A DNA stretch of 64,000 bases, taken from assembly GCA_003254905.1 (NCBI GenBank), contig QANU01063982.1, forward strand, positions 108,075 to 172,074, written 5' to 3'. Origin of the DNA: Nissolia schottii. Its lineage: Eukaryota > Streptophyta > Magnoliopsida > Fabales > Fabaceae. The position numbers were made by a program, and so were the translations under genes. How positions within the stretch are numbered: the first letter of the stretch is position 1; each line of letters starts with the position of its first letter. Below, piece by piece: positions 38,285 through 48,149 of this stretch. The notes beneath the pieces are model-generated. The model searched no databases. It was not told where the DNA came from and was given only the letters and a program-made list of their open reading frames with translations.

Positions 38285-40062
38285 TGCTACATGTACACCC
38301 TAAATCCATACACTATACATACACCTGTATTAATATATAGTGGGCCCACAATATAACCTCCCGTTAATCTCTCTGTCCCACTCTCGCTCACTTGCCCGTC
38401 CAACACACGCGTAACCTCTCTCTTCGATCTCTCTTCACTTCTAATCCAAAAACACAGGAAATTTTGGTCCCTCTCTTCGATCTCTCTTCACTCTCATTAA
38501 CTTTCTTCGATCTCTCTTCACTCTCGTCTATCTAGGATTTGTTAGAGAGATTAGTGATTGAAAGAAAAAAGAAACCAAGATCAAAAGAAGAAATGTTACT
38601 GCTTGTTATCATCTTTTAAATTAAATAAGAAAGAGAAAAGTTCGGGAAAAAAACAAAAAAACAAGATCATAAATGACAGGAGGAAGGAAAAGACACAAAA
38701 CATCAAAGCATAATTAATAGTGTTGTAAACAAGTGCTTAATGTTTGCACATACATACGCCCATTTAATATTTGCACTTATGTCCATTTAAAGTTTGTACA
38801 CTTCTATAATACATCAAATTCTGCATTTTTATACATTTGTGACAAACACATAATGCTTATATCTTATTATCTAATGTTTATTCATGACAATATGTAAAAA
38901 ATTGTGTCAAAATATTTATAATATTTATGCATTAATTGTTGAAAGGTTGAGGATGTGCACATCCTCTTCCTCAACAAAGAAAAAAAAACCTATGACCTGT
39001 AGATAATGTTTGCACATACGCCCATTTAATGTTTGCACATATGCCCATGTAAAGTTTGCACACTTCTACAATACATCAAATTCTGCATTTTTATGCATTT
39101 GTGACAAACACATAATGTTTATATCACACCATCTAATGTTTATTCATGACAATATTTCATGACAATAAGTAAAAAATTGTCAAAATATTTATAATATTTA
39201 TGCATTAATTTTTGAAAGGTTGAGAATGTGCCAAAATGCACATTCTTTTCCTTAACAAAGACAAAACCTGTGACCCGTGGATAATGTTTGCACATACGCC
39301 CATTTAATATTTGTACTTATGTCCATTTAAAGTTTGCACACTTTTACAATACATCAAATTCTACATTTTTATGCATTTGTGACAAACACATAATGCTTAT
39401 ATCACACCATCTAATGTTTATTCATGACAATATGTAAAAAATTGTGTCAAAATGTTTATAATATTTATGCATTTGTTGAAAGGTTGAGAATGTGTCAAAA
39501 TGCACATCCTCTTCCTCAACAAAAACACAACGTGTGACCTGTGGATAATGTTTGCACATACACCCATTTAATATTTGCACTTATGCCCATTTAAAGTTTG
39601 CACATTCAATTTTCTGTCATATGCATGTTAGTGATAAATGAGCATTAGAACGTATAAAGCTTTAGTACACTAGAATTTCACATAGACGTCAAAGAACAAA
39701 ACTCTCATAGAAATTAAAAAACAATGATGATGATGATAAACATAATAGAAAATTGAATGACGATGATGAAAGGATAATCAAAGAAAGGATGCTGATGATG
39801 GTAATCAAAGAATGGATAACGATGATAGAAGGATGAGAGGATGAGAGAATGACAAAGGATGACGATGACAATCATAACAAAACAAGGATGAGAGGTTGAA
39901 GACGAAAGTGAAAACGATGACGAGAACGGGTTTGGGATTGGGCGCATACTTTTGTGTATAATTATACGTTATACGTATAATCATCATTAATTGCATATAA
40001 AACCATATAAAAGAGTGGTGTATGTACGGTTGTATTATTTAGGGGTATACATGGAGCATTTT
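38285..40062. mobile_element. 1.8-kb element with TGCTAC termini and internal repeats
   Basis: Termini are inverted: 'tgctacatgtacaccctaaat' at the left; 'atttaggggtatacatggagca' at the right, which reads in complement as tgctccatgtatacccctaaat. These are the termini of the 220-bp MITEs at 2479 and 33507. The interior holds a pyrimidine-rich tract with repeated 'ttcgatctctcttcact' (38410-38530), about 3.3 tandem units of 264-277 bp (38741-39610), and a 'gatgatgat'-rich stretch (39722-39930). I see no transposase. It may be a larger relative of the MITE family. Confidence 0.55.
38741..39610 (+). repeat. Tandem repeat, units of about 270 bp
   Basis: Units begin 'tgtttgcacatac' at 38741, 39008, 39285 and 39549 (spacings 267, 277, 264). 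Each contains 'gcccatttaatatttgcac', 'catcaaattct(g/a)catttttat', 'tgacaaacacataatg' and 'gaaaggttga(g/a)ga(a/t)tgtg'. The fourth is cut after about 60 bp. Confidence 0.85.
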
Positions 40063-41665
40063 CGTACATAAAAATTGGTTCATGCATTTTTCAAGCCTTG
40101 AATACCTAGCTATAAAATACTAAACAATCAAAATTTTGTTAACTTTAGCTAAAATGACATGATATGTCTTTTCAAACAATAGTGGATATGTAATTTTACT
40201 CCTTCAACTTATTTAACCACTGTTCTTCAATCTTGAAAAATTCAAATAATTTGTCTATGTAACATCATGAGAAATTCTTATATGCTCAAGAAAAAAAATA
40301 TTAATTTCTTTCGTAATACAATCTTTACCATTATTTTTTTTTAATTTTATCTCTATTAATTTTTCTACTTCCATGAACAATTAATAGGTGACGTACTTTG
40401 TAGAGGGTATCAGATCTCCTCAATGAAGTAAAAAAAAAGACCCACTCGTAAACCATACGTAAATAATTAATGCGATTTTATATATAATCCGTTGAGTTAT
40501 AACTTGTAAGCGGTGGTGTATTGCGGCGGAGCGGTGGCACGACGTGGAGATGATGGTGGCGTGGCCTATAAGAGAGAGACCGTTCACGTCTACTTCGGTG
40601 GCATGAACCAACAACACCACCAACAACAACGAACGCGTAAGGAATGAGCAGAACCTTCTCATTCCTTCCCACTTCAAGTGTTTGTGTTTTATAGTAATAT
40701 TACGGGTACATTAAAAAATTATTTACCGTGTAACCACCGTACACCCATGTATGACATACAATGAAACAAACATATGAACAAACATTTTAAAATAGATGAA
40801 CAAACGTTACAAAACTAAATAAACATTTTTACATGCAAAAGCAAAATAAAACAGGACCTACAACGCATTAAATAGAAAAAAAGTAACTGCTACACTTTCT
40901 CTCACGCTACTCGCTTATACTCTAAAACGTGTGCACTTACGTTTCATCATAAACAAACATTACAAAATAAATGAACAAACATTAAAGAACAAATAAACTA
41001 ATAGTGTGTAACACTTTTAACTTAACTAAGAAGTTAGTTAGTGAATTAGTTTGAAACCAATTAGTTAGTTATGACATCTAGCTTGCACCTCAAGTTAGTG
41101 CAATGTATATATAAGGCACATAGCCATCTGAATAAAGATTAACTCATTCATTCTTTCCCAAATTCTCGTTTCTGATTTTCAGATTCTGCAACTTCTCTTT
41201 CTTTTTTGCTGCACAAGCTTTCACTTGCTGCACAAGATTTATCATAAACAAATGTTATTGAATGCTAAAAAGAAAACAAAATGAGATTTACACCAATTAA
41301 ATAGAGAAGAATAAATGTCACACTCTCTACTGCTCCCCCACCCACTCTCTCATAAACAAATATTACACCATAAATAAACAAATATTACAACACACATAAA
41401 CAAACATTGTATCATAACAAAATATTACATCACAAAGAATCAAATATTATAGCACTAACGAATAAACATTACAACACACATAAACGAAGAAATAAGCTAA
41501 CATTTTTTTAGATGGGTGAGAGCTCACCAAGCCCCATAAATGGAATTGGAGTGAGATCAACAACAAAAGCCACAAAACAAAAACAACAAACAAAATCAAA
41601 ACCAAATCCAAACATTACAACACTTGTACACAAATATTACAACACACATCAATGCTTAAACTTAA
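40063..41665. repeat. AT-rich arrays of AAACATTACA motif; no gene
   Basis: From 40690 to 41010 and 41330 to 41650 the words 'aaacattaca', 'ataaacaaa' and 'acaacacacataaac' recur many times, as they do at 63280-63430. Between them, 41017 to about 41260 looks LTR-like (TGTAACAC start, TATA-like 'tatatataagg', repeated 'gctgcacaag'), but without a target duplication. A GC-richer minus-strand frame at 40677-40420 is discussed in the findings. Confidence 0.45.
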
Positions 41666-41904
41666 GAGTTAACGTCCAAGTTGGTCCCTAAAAAATGTCT
41701 TGGTGTCCAACTTGGTCCCTAAAACAAAGATTAAAATGTCAATTTAGTCATTGAATTTTTTTTCATTGTCCATGTTAGTCCCGCTGTTCCCCACATTAAT
41801 CCCTTAAAAACTTAGATAGAGTGACCAAGTTGGGCATTGAAAATTTTTTTCAAGAACTAAGTTGATACTTTTACTTTTTCAAGCACTGACTTGGACATTA
41901 ACTC
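41666..41904. mobile_element. Mutator-type MITE with 9-bp target duplication
   Basis: A 239-bp element bounded by GAGTTAACGTCCAAGT and ACTTGGACATTAACTC (15 of 16 bases complementary). It is flanked on both sides by the perfect 9-bp direct repeat TAAACTTAA (41657-41665 and 41905-41913). A 9-bp duplication is the hallmark of Mutator-like elements. The interior (tggtccctaaaaaatg, aatttagtcattgaa) has no coding capacity. Confidence 0.9.
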
Positions 41905-42182
41905 TAAACTTAAAATAGGGCAAATAAGTAAAATGAGTAACCACCTATTTTGAAATGAAAACACGGCAAACCGAAACTAAGTCACATTAAAAAAAATTTA
42001 GAAAAAAAAATATAATGAAACAAAACTTAAGAGAGAGAAAAAAGAGTGAAAAGTGTTATCTAGTCCCTTGCCTTTTGGTTTTGAAATATTGATGTATCAT
42101 CTTTGCTCCTATACTTGAGAGAGTTTGAGCCTTTCCTAATTATAAAAATGGGAAATTGCCATGCATGTAGCTTTGGGTGGAG

Positions 42183-43550
42183 TGTTAGATTACTTGCTGA
42201 GCAAGTAACTTATTATAAGCATGTCAAACACATGCTAAATTAGCTAATATTAGTTATTAGTTAGTTACTTAATTGTCAAGTTATTTAGTTGGTTAGTTAT
42301 GCACTCCTTGTATATAATGTACAATTTACTTGTAGCACAAGTTAATTATCAATGAATTATTTCATTCCATCCTTTTTCTTTCTCTTTTCCTTCCCTTCCT
42401 CTCTGGTTTTCTTTCTGCTGTTGTTCTGCATAACTGATATGCAAGTCACAGTTCAATATGGTATCAATTTGAGAATTCTACACGTTTTCGCTCTCTTTCT
42501 TCAATTCTCTCTTGGAATCCATGCCTGTTGTTGCTGATTCCTTCTGCCATTGATCTTTTGCTACTGTTTCTTCAGTTGCTGTTTCTTCAGTTGCAAACTC
42601 TGTTTCTGCAATTCTATTTCTGTTGGGAGGCTGCTTTACTTGACATTTTCAAGGCCTGAAACCACCTTTGCTGTCAACAAGCTTAGCCAATTCATGTCTT
42701 CCCCAAGAACTCCTCACTTGCATGTTATTCATCATCTGCTTAGATATATCAAAGCAGCCCCTGCCAGAGGAGTATTTTTCAGTTCCCAATCCTCATTAGT
42801 CTTTAAAGTTTATGTGAATGCTGATTGGGGGAGCTGCATTGATACTGGAAGATCCACAAGTGGGTTTTGCGTTTTCTTGAGAGATTCAATGGTGTCTTGG
42901 AAGTCCAAGAAGCAAGCCACGGTTTCCAAATCTTCAGCAGAAGCTGAATATAGATCCCTTTTTGAAGTGGCAAGTGAGGTGACTTGGCTTAATGCCTTGC
43001 TTAAGGATTTTGAGGTTCCATCTAGTCCTGTTATGGTGTTTTGTGATAATCAAGCTGCAATTCACATTGCTACCAATCCATCATTTCATGAAAGATCCAA
43101 GCATATAGAGATTGATTGTCACTTTGTACGTGAAAAAGTAAATTCAGGTTTAATTGTGCTATCCCATGTAAAAGGCAAGAATCAATTGGCATATTTATTT
43201 ACTAAAGCCTTGCCTTCAATTCAGTTCAATTTGTTGCTATCCAAGTTGGGAATGTTAGACATATACCTTCCAACTTGAGGGGGGTGTTAGATTACTTGCT
43301 GAACAAGTAACTTATTGTAAGCATGGCAAATACATGCTAAATTAGCTATTAGTTAGTTACTTAACTGCCAAGTTAGTTAGTTGGTTAGTTATGCATTCCT
43401 TATATATAATGTACAATTTACTTGTAGCACAAGCCGATTATCAATGAATCATTTCATTCCATCCTTTTTCTTTCTCTTTTCCTTCCCTTTCCTTCTTGTT
43501 TTCTTTCTGCTGCTGTTCTGCATAACTGATATGCAAGTCACAGTTCAATA
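42183..43550 (+). mobile_element. Compact copia element with both LTRs
   Basis: The 5' LTR is 42183-42458 (276 bp) and the 3' LTR 43285-43550 (266 bp). Both start TGTTAGATTACTTGCTGA and end GTTCAATA. A perfect 5-bp target duplication, TGGAG, lies at 42178-42182 and 43551-43555. The primer-binding site TGGTATCAATTTGAG follows the 5' LTR directly, and a polypurine tract (ttgaggggggtg) precedes the 3' LTR. Only 826 bp of interior remain. The two LTRs differ by small indels and substitutions, so the insertion is not very recent. Confidence 0.95.
42622..43278 (+). pseudogene. Copia RT C-terminus and RNase H
   Basis: An open frame runs from about 42622 (GRLLYLTFSRPE) to the stop at 43278. It covers the last part of reverse transcriptase (FAVNKLSQFM, HHLLRYIKAAPARG) and the whole RNase H domain: VNADWGSCIDTGRSTSG, SKSSAEAEYRSL, FCDNQAAIHIATNPSFHER, HVKGKNQLAYLFTKALP. 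Gag, protease, integrase and most of RT are missing, removed by one internal deletion. The surviving frame is intact, but no start codon or complete enzyme is present, so the element cannot move itself. Confidence 0.93.
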
Positions 43551-43555
43551 TGGAG

Positions 43556-43934
43556 CCAAGACCTATTTGTCCCTTTTGTCCCCGAAAATAAGCCCTTCAT
43601 TGAAGAACTATATTTTATTCTTCTGTGCAATGCTAGCAACGTGCTACCGACCTAAAAAATATACTTTCTAATCTTCTATTACTCTATCTAATTTCTTTGG
43701 TGATAAACATAAATTTATTGTACTATATATGCTTAATTAAGTTTGGCACCTTTTGATGGGAAAGGTTAGTGTGTACAACCCATTTTGTTGCATGCAATCT
43801 AGCTAACAATTTCAGAATCATTTCACTCAATGAAGAAAAAATTGATTTCTTTTTATCTTTACATACGGATGATGACTAGGAAAAGAGCTACAAAATAGTG
43901 ATATGATTATCAATTTTAATTAATTAGGTGGTAT
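43556..43934. other. Intergenic, no gene seen
   Basis: Short AT-rich spacer between the copia element and a MITE. Confidence 0.4.
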
Positions 43935-44300
43935 CTTACCTACCCATGGATAAATACCCCGTGTTGCTTAATTTATTTACTTTTTATAATTTTTACAACT
44001 AAATTTATTGATTTTTGTTATCATTTCATGATCTAATATGACATGATGAATTATATGATCTAATGTGATAAATTAATACTTTTCAATACAATATTTGTAG
44101 AGAGATGCATCATAAGCTTAAATAGTCCTCAAATCTTTAAACTTCTTATATATAAGTTAGCTTTTTAAATGATTTGACTAATGAAAAGTTTATTAAAATC
44201 ATATAAAACATGAAATAATAACAAAAATTAGTGAATTTAATGGTAAAAATTATTAAAAACGGATCAAGTAGCTTGAGTATTTTTTCCACCGGTAAGAAAC
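43935..44300. mobile_element. Stem-loop MITE, copy 2 (uninterrupted)
   Basis: The arms are inverted: 'cttacctacccatgg' and 'ttataatttttacaactaaattta' at the left; 'aatttaatggtaaaaattatta' and 'ccaccggtaag' at the right. 'atttcatgatctaatatgac' is shared with the interrupted copy at 36870-37552. Long imperfect pairing across about 360 bp suggests a fold-back structure. Confidence 0.65.
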
Positions 44301-45334
44301 GACCAATTAATTAATCAAGACTTGAGAATCCAATTAATAGGTGCAATTAAGGAGTCAGATATCAGTTAGATCTATACACACATGAATTTCAACTTCACGT
44401 GGGAACAGGAAACTATATACTACACTATCACAAGTCACAACCACAGCACCTTGTCTCCTTCATTAAGTTCTCCACTTAAAAAATCTTTCACATATCTCCT
44501 TCAAATCTTAAGCTGGCACAGACTCGAATGTGATTACGTGACCAATTACTTAATGTTCAAATCAAAATAGAGATATTCCTCCCCCACGTGTTCAAGACTA
44601 AAACTTCATGTGATTTTCAGCTCCTATAGTATTTTCTATAGTGTAAAATCAGAGTTCCCACAGCACCCTTTTCTAATTTTATGATTTCTGCAATCTCCCT
44701 TTTGCTAATATCTAGAGACTACTATTCCAGTTGACTTTCTAGACCTTTCTCAATTTTGTGTTTTAACTAAATATCTTTACATTATTTTGAATCTCCTTCT
44801 AAAACTTGATACTAATTTCAATTTTTCAAATAGAAACATAGTTGCACACACCATGAAACTTGCAGTATGCTAATTAACCTGCCTGTACTCACATTGGATC
44901 ATTCTAAAATATGAAGACAAAGTCTAGAATAAAATAGAAATTGTATAAAATTACATCATAATAGTGTCTGTGCAAAAAGCATATGAAAAGAAGTAGAAGT
45001 ATGCCACTACAAGTTGAGAGTATTTGGGAGTAAAGTAACTATATAACCAATGTGGAGTTGCCTTTCCCATAAACTCTCAACCAAAAATAAAAGAGGAGAT
45101 GACTCAGGATTGGATTCTCTCATGCTAAGCTCTCATAATTTATTTATTTTTTATTACATATGTCATATATCAGTCTCACGTTCTCAATGTGAAAAATCAA
45201 TATGAGAGGATTCATTCCTAAGATAACTCAGATACATTCAATCCTACAACAAATGAAAAAAAAAAAAGCATGGTTATTCATTCCTACAACAAATGAATAG
45301 GGAAAAAAAATAACAATTTTGGATTATTGGAGAC
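44301..45334. other. Downstream flank of the LBD gene
   Basis: No coding region recognised. A duplicated phrase 'ttcattcctacaacaaatgaa' lies at 45236-45256 and 45278-45298. Confidence 0.45.
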
Positions 45335-45541
45335 CTAAACAAAGTATGGGACATTTTCACTAGTAATGGATCCATGGCTCAATGTGCTCTTAGGTGGGGT
45401 GTACACAGAAGAAGTTGAAGATGAAGACAAAGATGAAATTACAACAGAAGGAAAAGATAATGGCTTTGTTGTTGGAGGAGGAGCAGCAGAAGATGATGGA
45501 GGAGGAGGAGGTTGATGAGAAATGCCTTGTGATGTGTTTGG

Positions 45542-45579
<38 letters not shown>

Positions 45580-46727
45580 TATTATTATTATTATTATTAA
45601 TAAGTAATGGTGCTTCCCCAGAAGAAGAAGAAACTACTAAAGCAGCATGATGAGAAGATATAAGGCTTGCAGCTTCTCTGTATTTGTATCTTAGTATCTC
45701 GGCCCTTACTGCATTCAGTTCCTCTTGCAATGATTGAGCTTGTTGCTGCAAAGCTGATATTGCACCCATGCATCCATAAACTGGATCTCTTAATCTCAAG
45801 TTTGCTTCATAAACAAGGCTATTTGCTGCATCAGCTCTTTGCCCCTCTGGCACCTCCTACACATATAACATTTTTTTGACAACAAATCAATATGCAGTTA
45901 CTTCAAAATAAAAGTGGCATGTCCAAAACTGAAGAAAAAGAAAAGTGTGGCTTAGTGCACGAGGTTGTTTTTAGGATTTTAACCCTTGATCTTGAGATAG
46001 GTAGCGACCTTACTGTTGCGTTGATGCTGTTTCTAGGTTTTAACCCCTGACCTCGAGATCCCAAGATAGCAACCCTATCGTTGCATTCTGGCTGTTTGCA
46101 ATATTTTAACCCCTGACCCAGAGGTCACAAGGTTGCTACCTTACTGTTGTGCCGAGGTTGTTTCCAGAAGTTTAACCCTTGGCCTCAAGATCAAAAGGTA
46201 GCAACCTTACTATTGTGTTGAGGCTTAACATCTAGGCGACGAAATCAAAACAAAGAAGAAAAAAAAAAGGACTGATTTTGAGGCCTTAATTAGCTAGGGA
46301 CTAATTACTAACCATTAGCAACTTGGAGACATTGCTTGCACCAAACACTTTATGAACTGCTGCAAACTTCTGAGGCTCATGTGGTGAAAAATAAGGGGAG
46401 AAAGGGCATTCCTCTGCACACCTTCTCCTGAGAAGCTTGCATGCAGCACAAGGGGTCACTGTGTTCAAGGTGTTCCCAAAAGCTGGACCATAGAAGTGCT
46501 TCCTCCCCATTTGACTTAATGCTTCTGCCTCTGTCTTCACCTTCTTTGCCGTCTCATCTAATCTTTCTTTGACCAAAGAAAAACACAAAACACCATGTTA
46601 AACAATAACCACAAAAATGAGTGATAATAATGCATATTTTGATGTTTGGATACATAGAAAAAAAAATTACATGGTATTTCATCAGCATATGAAAAATTGT
46701 TAATTTCCTTCATGAAAACAAAATTTA

Positions 46728-46765
<38 letters not shown>

Positions 46766-46807
46766 GTATATGTATATATATTTACCTGTCTCTGGACATC
46801 CAAACAT
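45335..46807 (-). CDS. LBD15: LOB-domain transcription factor, LBD15-like
   Basis: Nuclear DNA-binding protein of the plant-specific LBD family, 265 aa from three exons (46807-46786, 46566-46313, 45856-45335). All borders are GT-AG and phases agree. The 22-bp first exon, beginning MFGCPETE, was placed because LBD15-type proteins have a short extra N-terminus before the zinc module. C47, C50, C57 and C61 give the CX2CX6CX3C motif ([16 protein letters not shown]). The GAS block [10 protein letters not shown] is at 82-91. [16 protein letters not shown] leads into a Leu-rich coiled coil. The C-terminus TSENVPYFV resembles the SENNYFG end of Arabidopsis LBD15. An Asn tract of about 19 residues with one Ser is encoded by an AAT repeat. 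Family members act in meristem and vascular development; the specific role here is inference. Confidence 0.9.
45541..45600. repeat. AAT/ATT trinucleotide repeat in LBD coding sequence
   Basis: About 19 ATT triplets on the plus strand, interrupted once by ACT, encode polyAsn with a single Ser in LBD exon 3. The tract is in frame, so length changes alter only the Asn run. Confidence 0.95.
45958..46226 (-). repeat. Four tandem tRNA-derived SINE heads
   Basis: In LBD intron 2, four units spaced 62-66 bp apart (marked by 'g(t/c)tgtttnnag' at 45964, 46026, 46091 and 46157) each contain 'tttaaccc(t/c)tg(a/g)', then 'ggtagc(g/a)acctta(c)tgttg'. Read on the minus strand, each unit runs 'caacagtaaggt(c/a)gctac...gggttaaaa', which resembles the A box and B box of the tRNA-related heads of plant SINEs. 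The B boxes are degenerate (GGTTAAAAYC rather than GGTTCGANTC). No SINE body or A-tail is seen. Confidence 0.65.
46730..46783. repeat. (TA)n/(TATATG)n in LBD intron 1
   Basis: TA-rich dinucleotide repeat with TATATG variants, ending only about 3 bp from the exon 1 donor site of the LBD gene. Confidence 0.9.
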
Positions 46808-47138
46808 GCCTAATTGATTGGGTTGATCTATGCGGTGGGTTGAGAAAAAGAAAGACTTCGTTTCAAGGCAGAGACACAAAACAAAGGTGAGAAAGTACTT
46901 AGCTAGAGAAGGGAAAAAAAACAAGTGCTTATAAAGGAAAGACAATTAGGGGGGAAAAAAAGTAGGTCAATGCCCTTCATAAGAAACAAAGGTAGAAGAG
47001 CTATTAGGGGAAAAGTTCGAAGATCTTATAAACATGCATACTTTTTTTTGGTCATAGATTTAATCACAAGCAATCGGAGGGGGGAAGAAGAGAAAATTAT
47101 TAATATAAAAACAAAAGGATTAGGTTGCATTTGCCAAT

Positions 47139-47178
<40 letters not shown>

Positions 47179-47902
47179 TGATTTAATTGAGCTCTATTGT
47201 CAATAGCTTGCACACGTGTTAGTCCTTGATGCAAACTTGCCAATTGACTTTTGGATCAAAACAAACAAGAAACATCAATGTCAGGCTATTTCAGCAAGCT
47301 GAGTTTCTCTTAGAATATATTATTGGGGAAATTTTGCTATGGGCTGAAAAAGTGGTATGAGGTCCCTTCTTCATTGTGTGTGTCTTTGTGTATTTGTCAC
47401 TCTAGCCAAGTTTTTCAAATTGTAGCTTCCAATTAGATTAGAGGATTGCTGTTGTTAACGATCCATGTGGCCATTTTTTCTCCCTTTTGGAAGCAGTTTG
47501 TAATGGAGGGCCAAACTAGAAATACAGCAACAACTTTTAGAATTTCGTCTCACTAGTTAGAGTAGATATATGGACATCTCAACATAAATTGTATTTATAG
47601 ACAAACTATTAAAATTTATTTTTTAACGGACTTTCTCATGTTGTCATCGGTACCGAATAACAAGGTCGCTATTATGAATGGAGTGAACTTATTTCAATCC
47701 TAAAAGTTCAGAAAAAAAATTGTCTTGTACTTATGATTATCTATGTTATATTTTTAAGTAATATGAGACTTTAACACCCCATGCATGTTTATGATTGAAA
47801 ATTTAGAGCCTGAAATTTGTAAAACTGTACATATGTGGGTGGACACACTAACAATCTTAGGATAGACTTTGATGTCATATTATAAATACAAGACAAACAT
47901 TT
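46808..47902. promoter_or_regulatory. LBD upstream region
   Basis: It should contain the LBD promoter and 5' UTR on the minus strand. No unambiguous TATA box could be chosen. A (GA)n microsatellite lies at 47141-47175. No other gene seen. Confidence 0.4.
47141..47175. repeat. (GA)n microsatellite
   Basis: About 35 bases of GA dinucleotide roughly 340 bp upstream of the LBD start codon. On the gene's own strand this is a CT repeat. Confidence 0.95.
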
Positions 47903-47981
47903 NNNNNNNNNNNNNNNNNNNNNNNNNNNNNNNNNNNNNNNNNNNNNNNNNNNNNNNNNNNNNNNNNNNNNNNNNNNNNNN
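47903..47981. other. Assembly gap (79 N) next to a (TA)n tract
   Basis: 79 undetermined bases, followed at about 47990-48028 by a TA microsatellite that may have caused the gap. Confidence 0.95.
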
Positions 47982-47985
47982 TATT

Positions 47986-48029
<44 letters not shown>

Positions 48030-48149
48030 CTAAGAAACACAAAACTTTTACAACATAGTGTCCATTATACTATTTAAACATCTAATCAAGAGTTTATAAC
48101 AACTAACCTCAAATATCTAAACTACAAAAACAACTTATTCTAGCAAATG

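Noticed and set aside
45394..45600. Plus-strand frame ending in polyTyr
   Set aside because: It is antisense to the LBD exon, and the Tyr run is the complement of the AAT repeat.
45958..46226. Functional tRNA genes
   Set aside because: The B boxes are degenerate and no cloverleaf or anticodon stem can be drawn; SINE-head remnants fit better.
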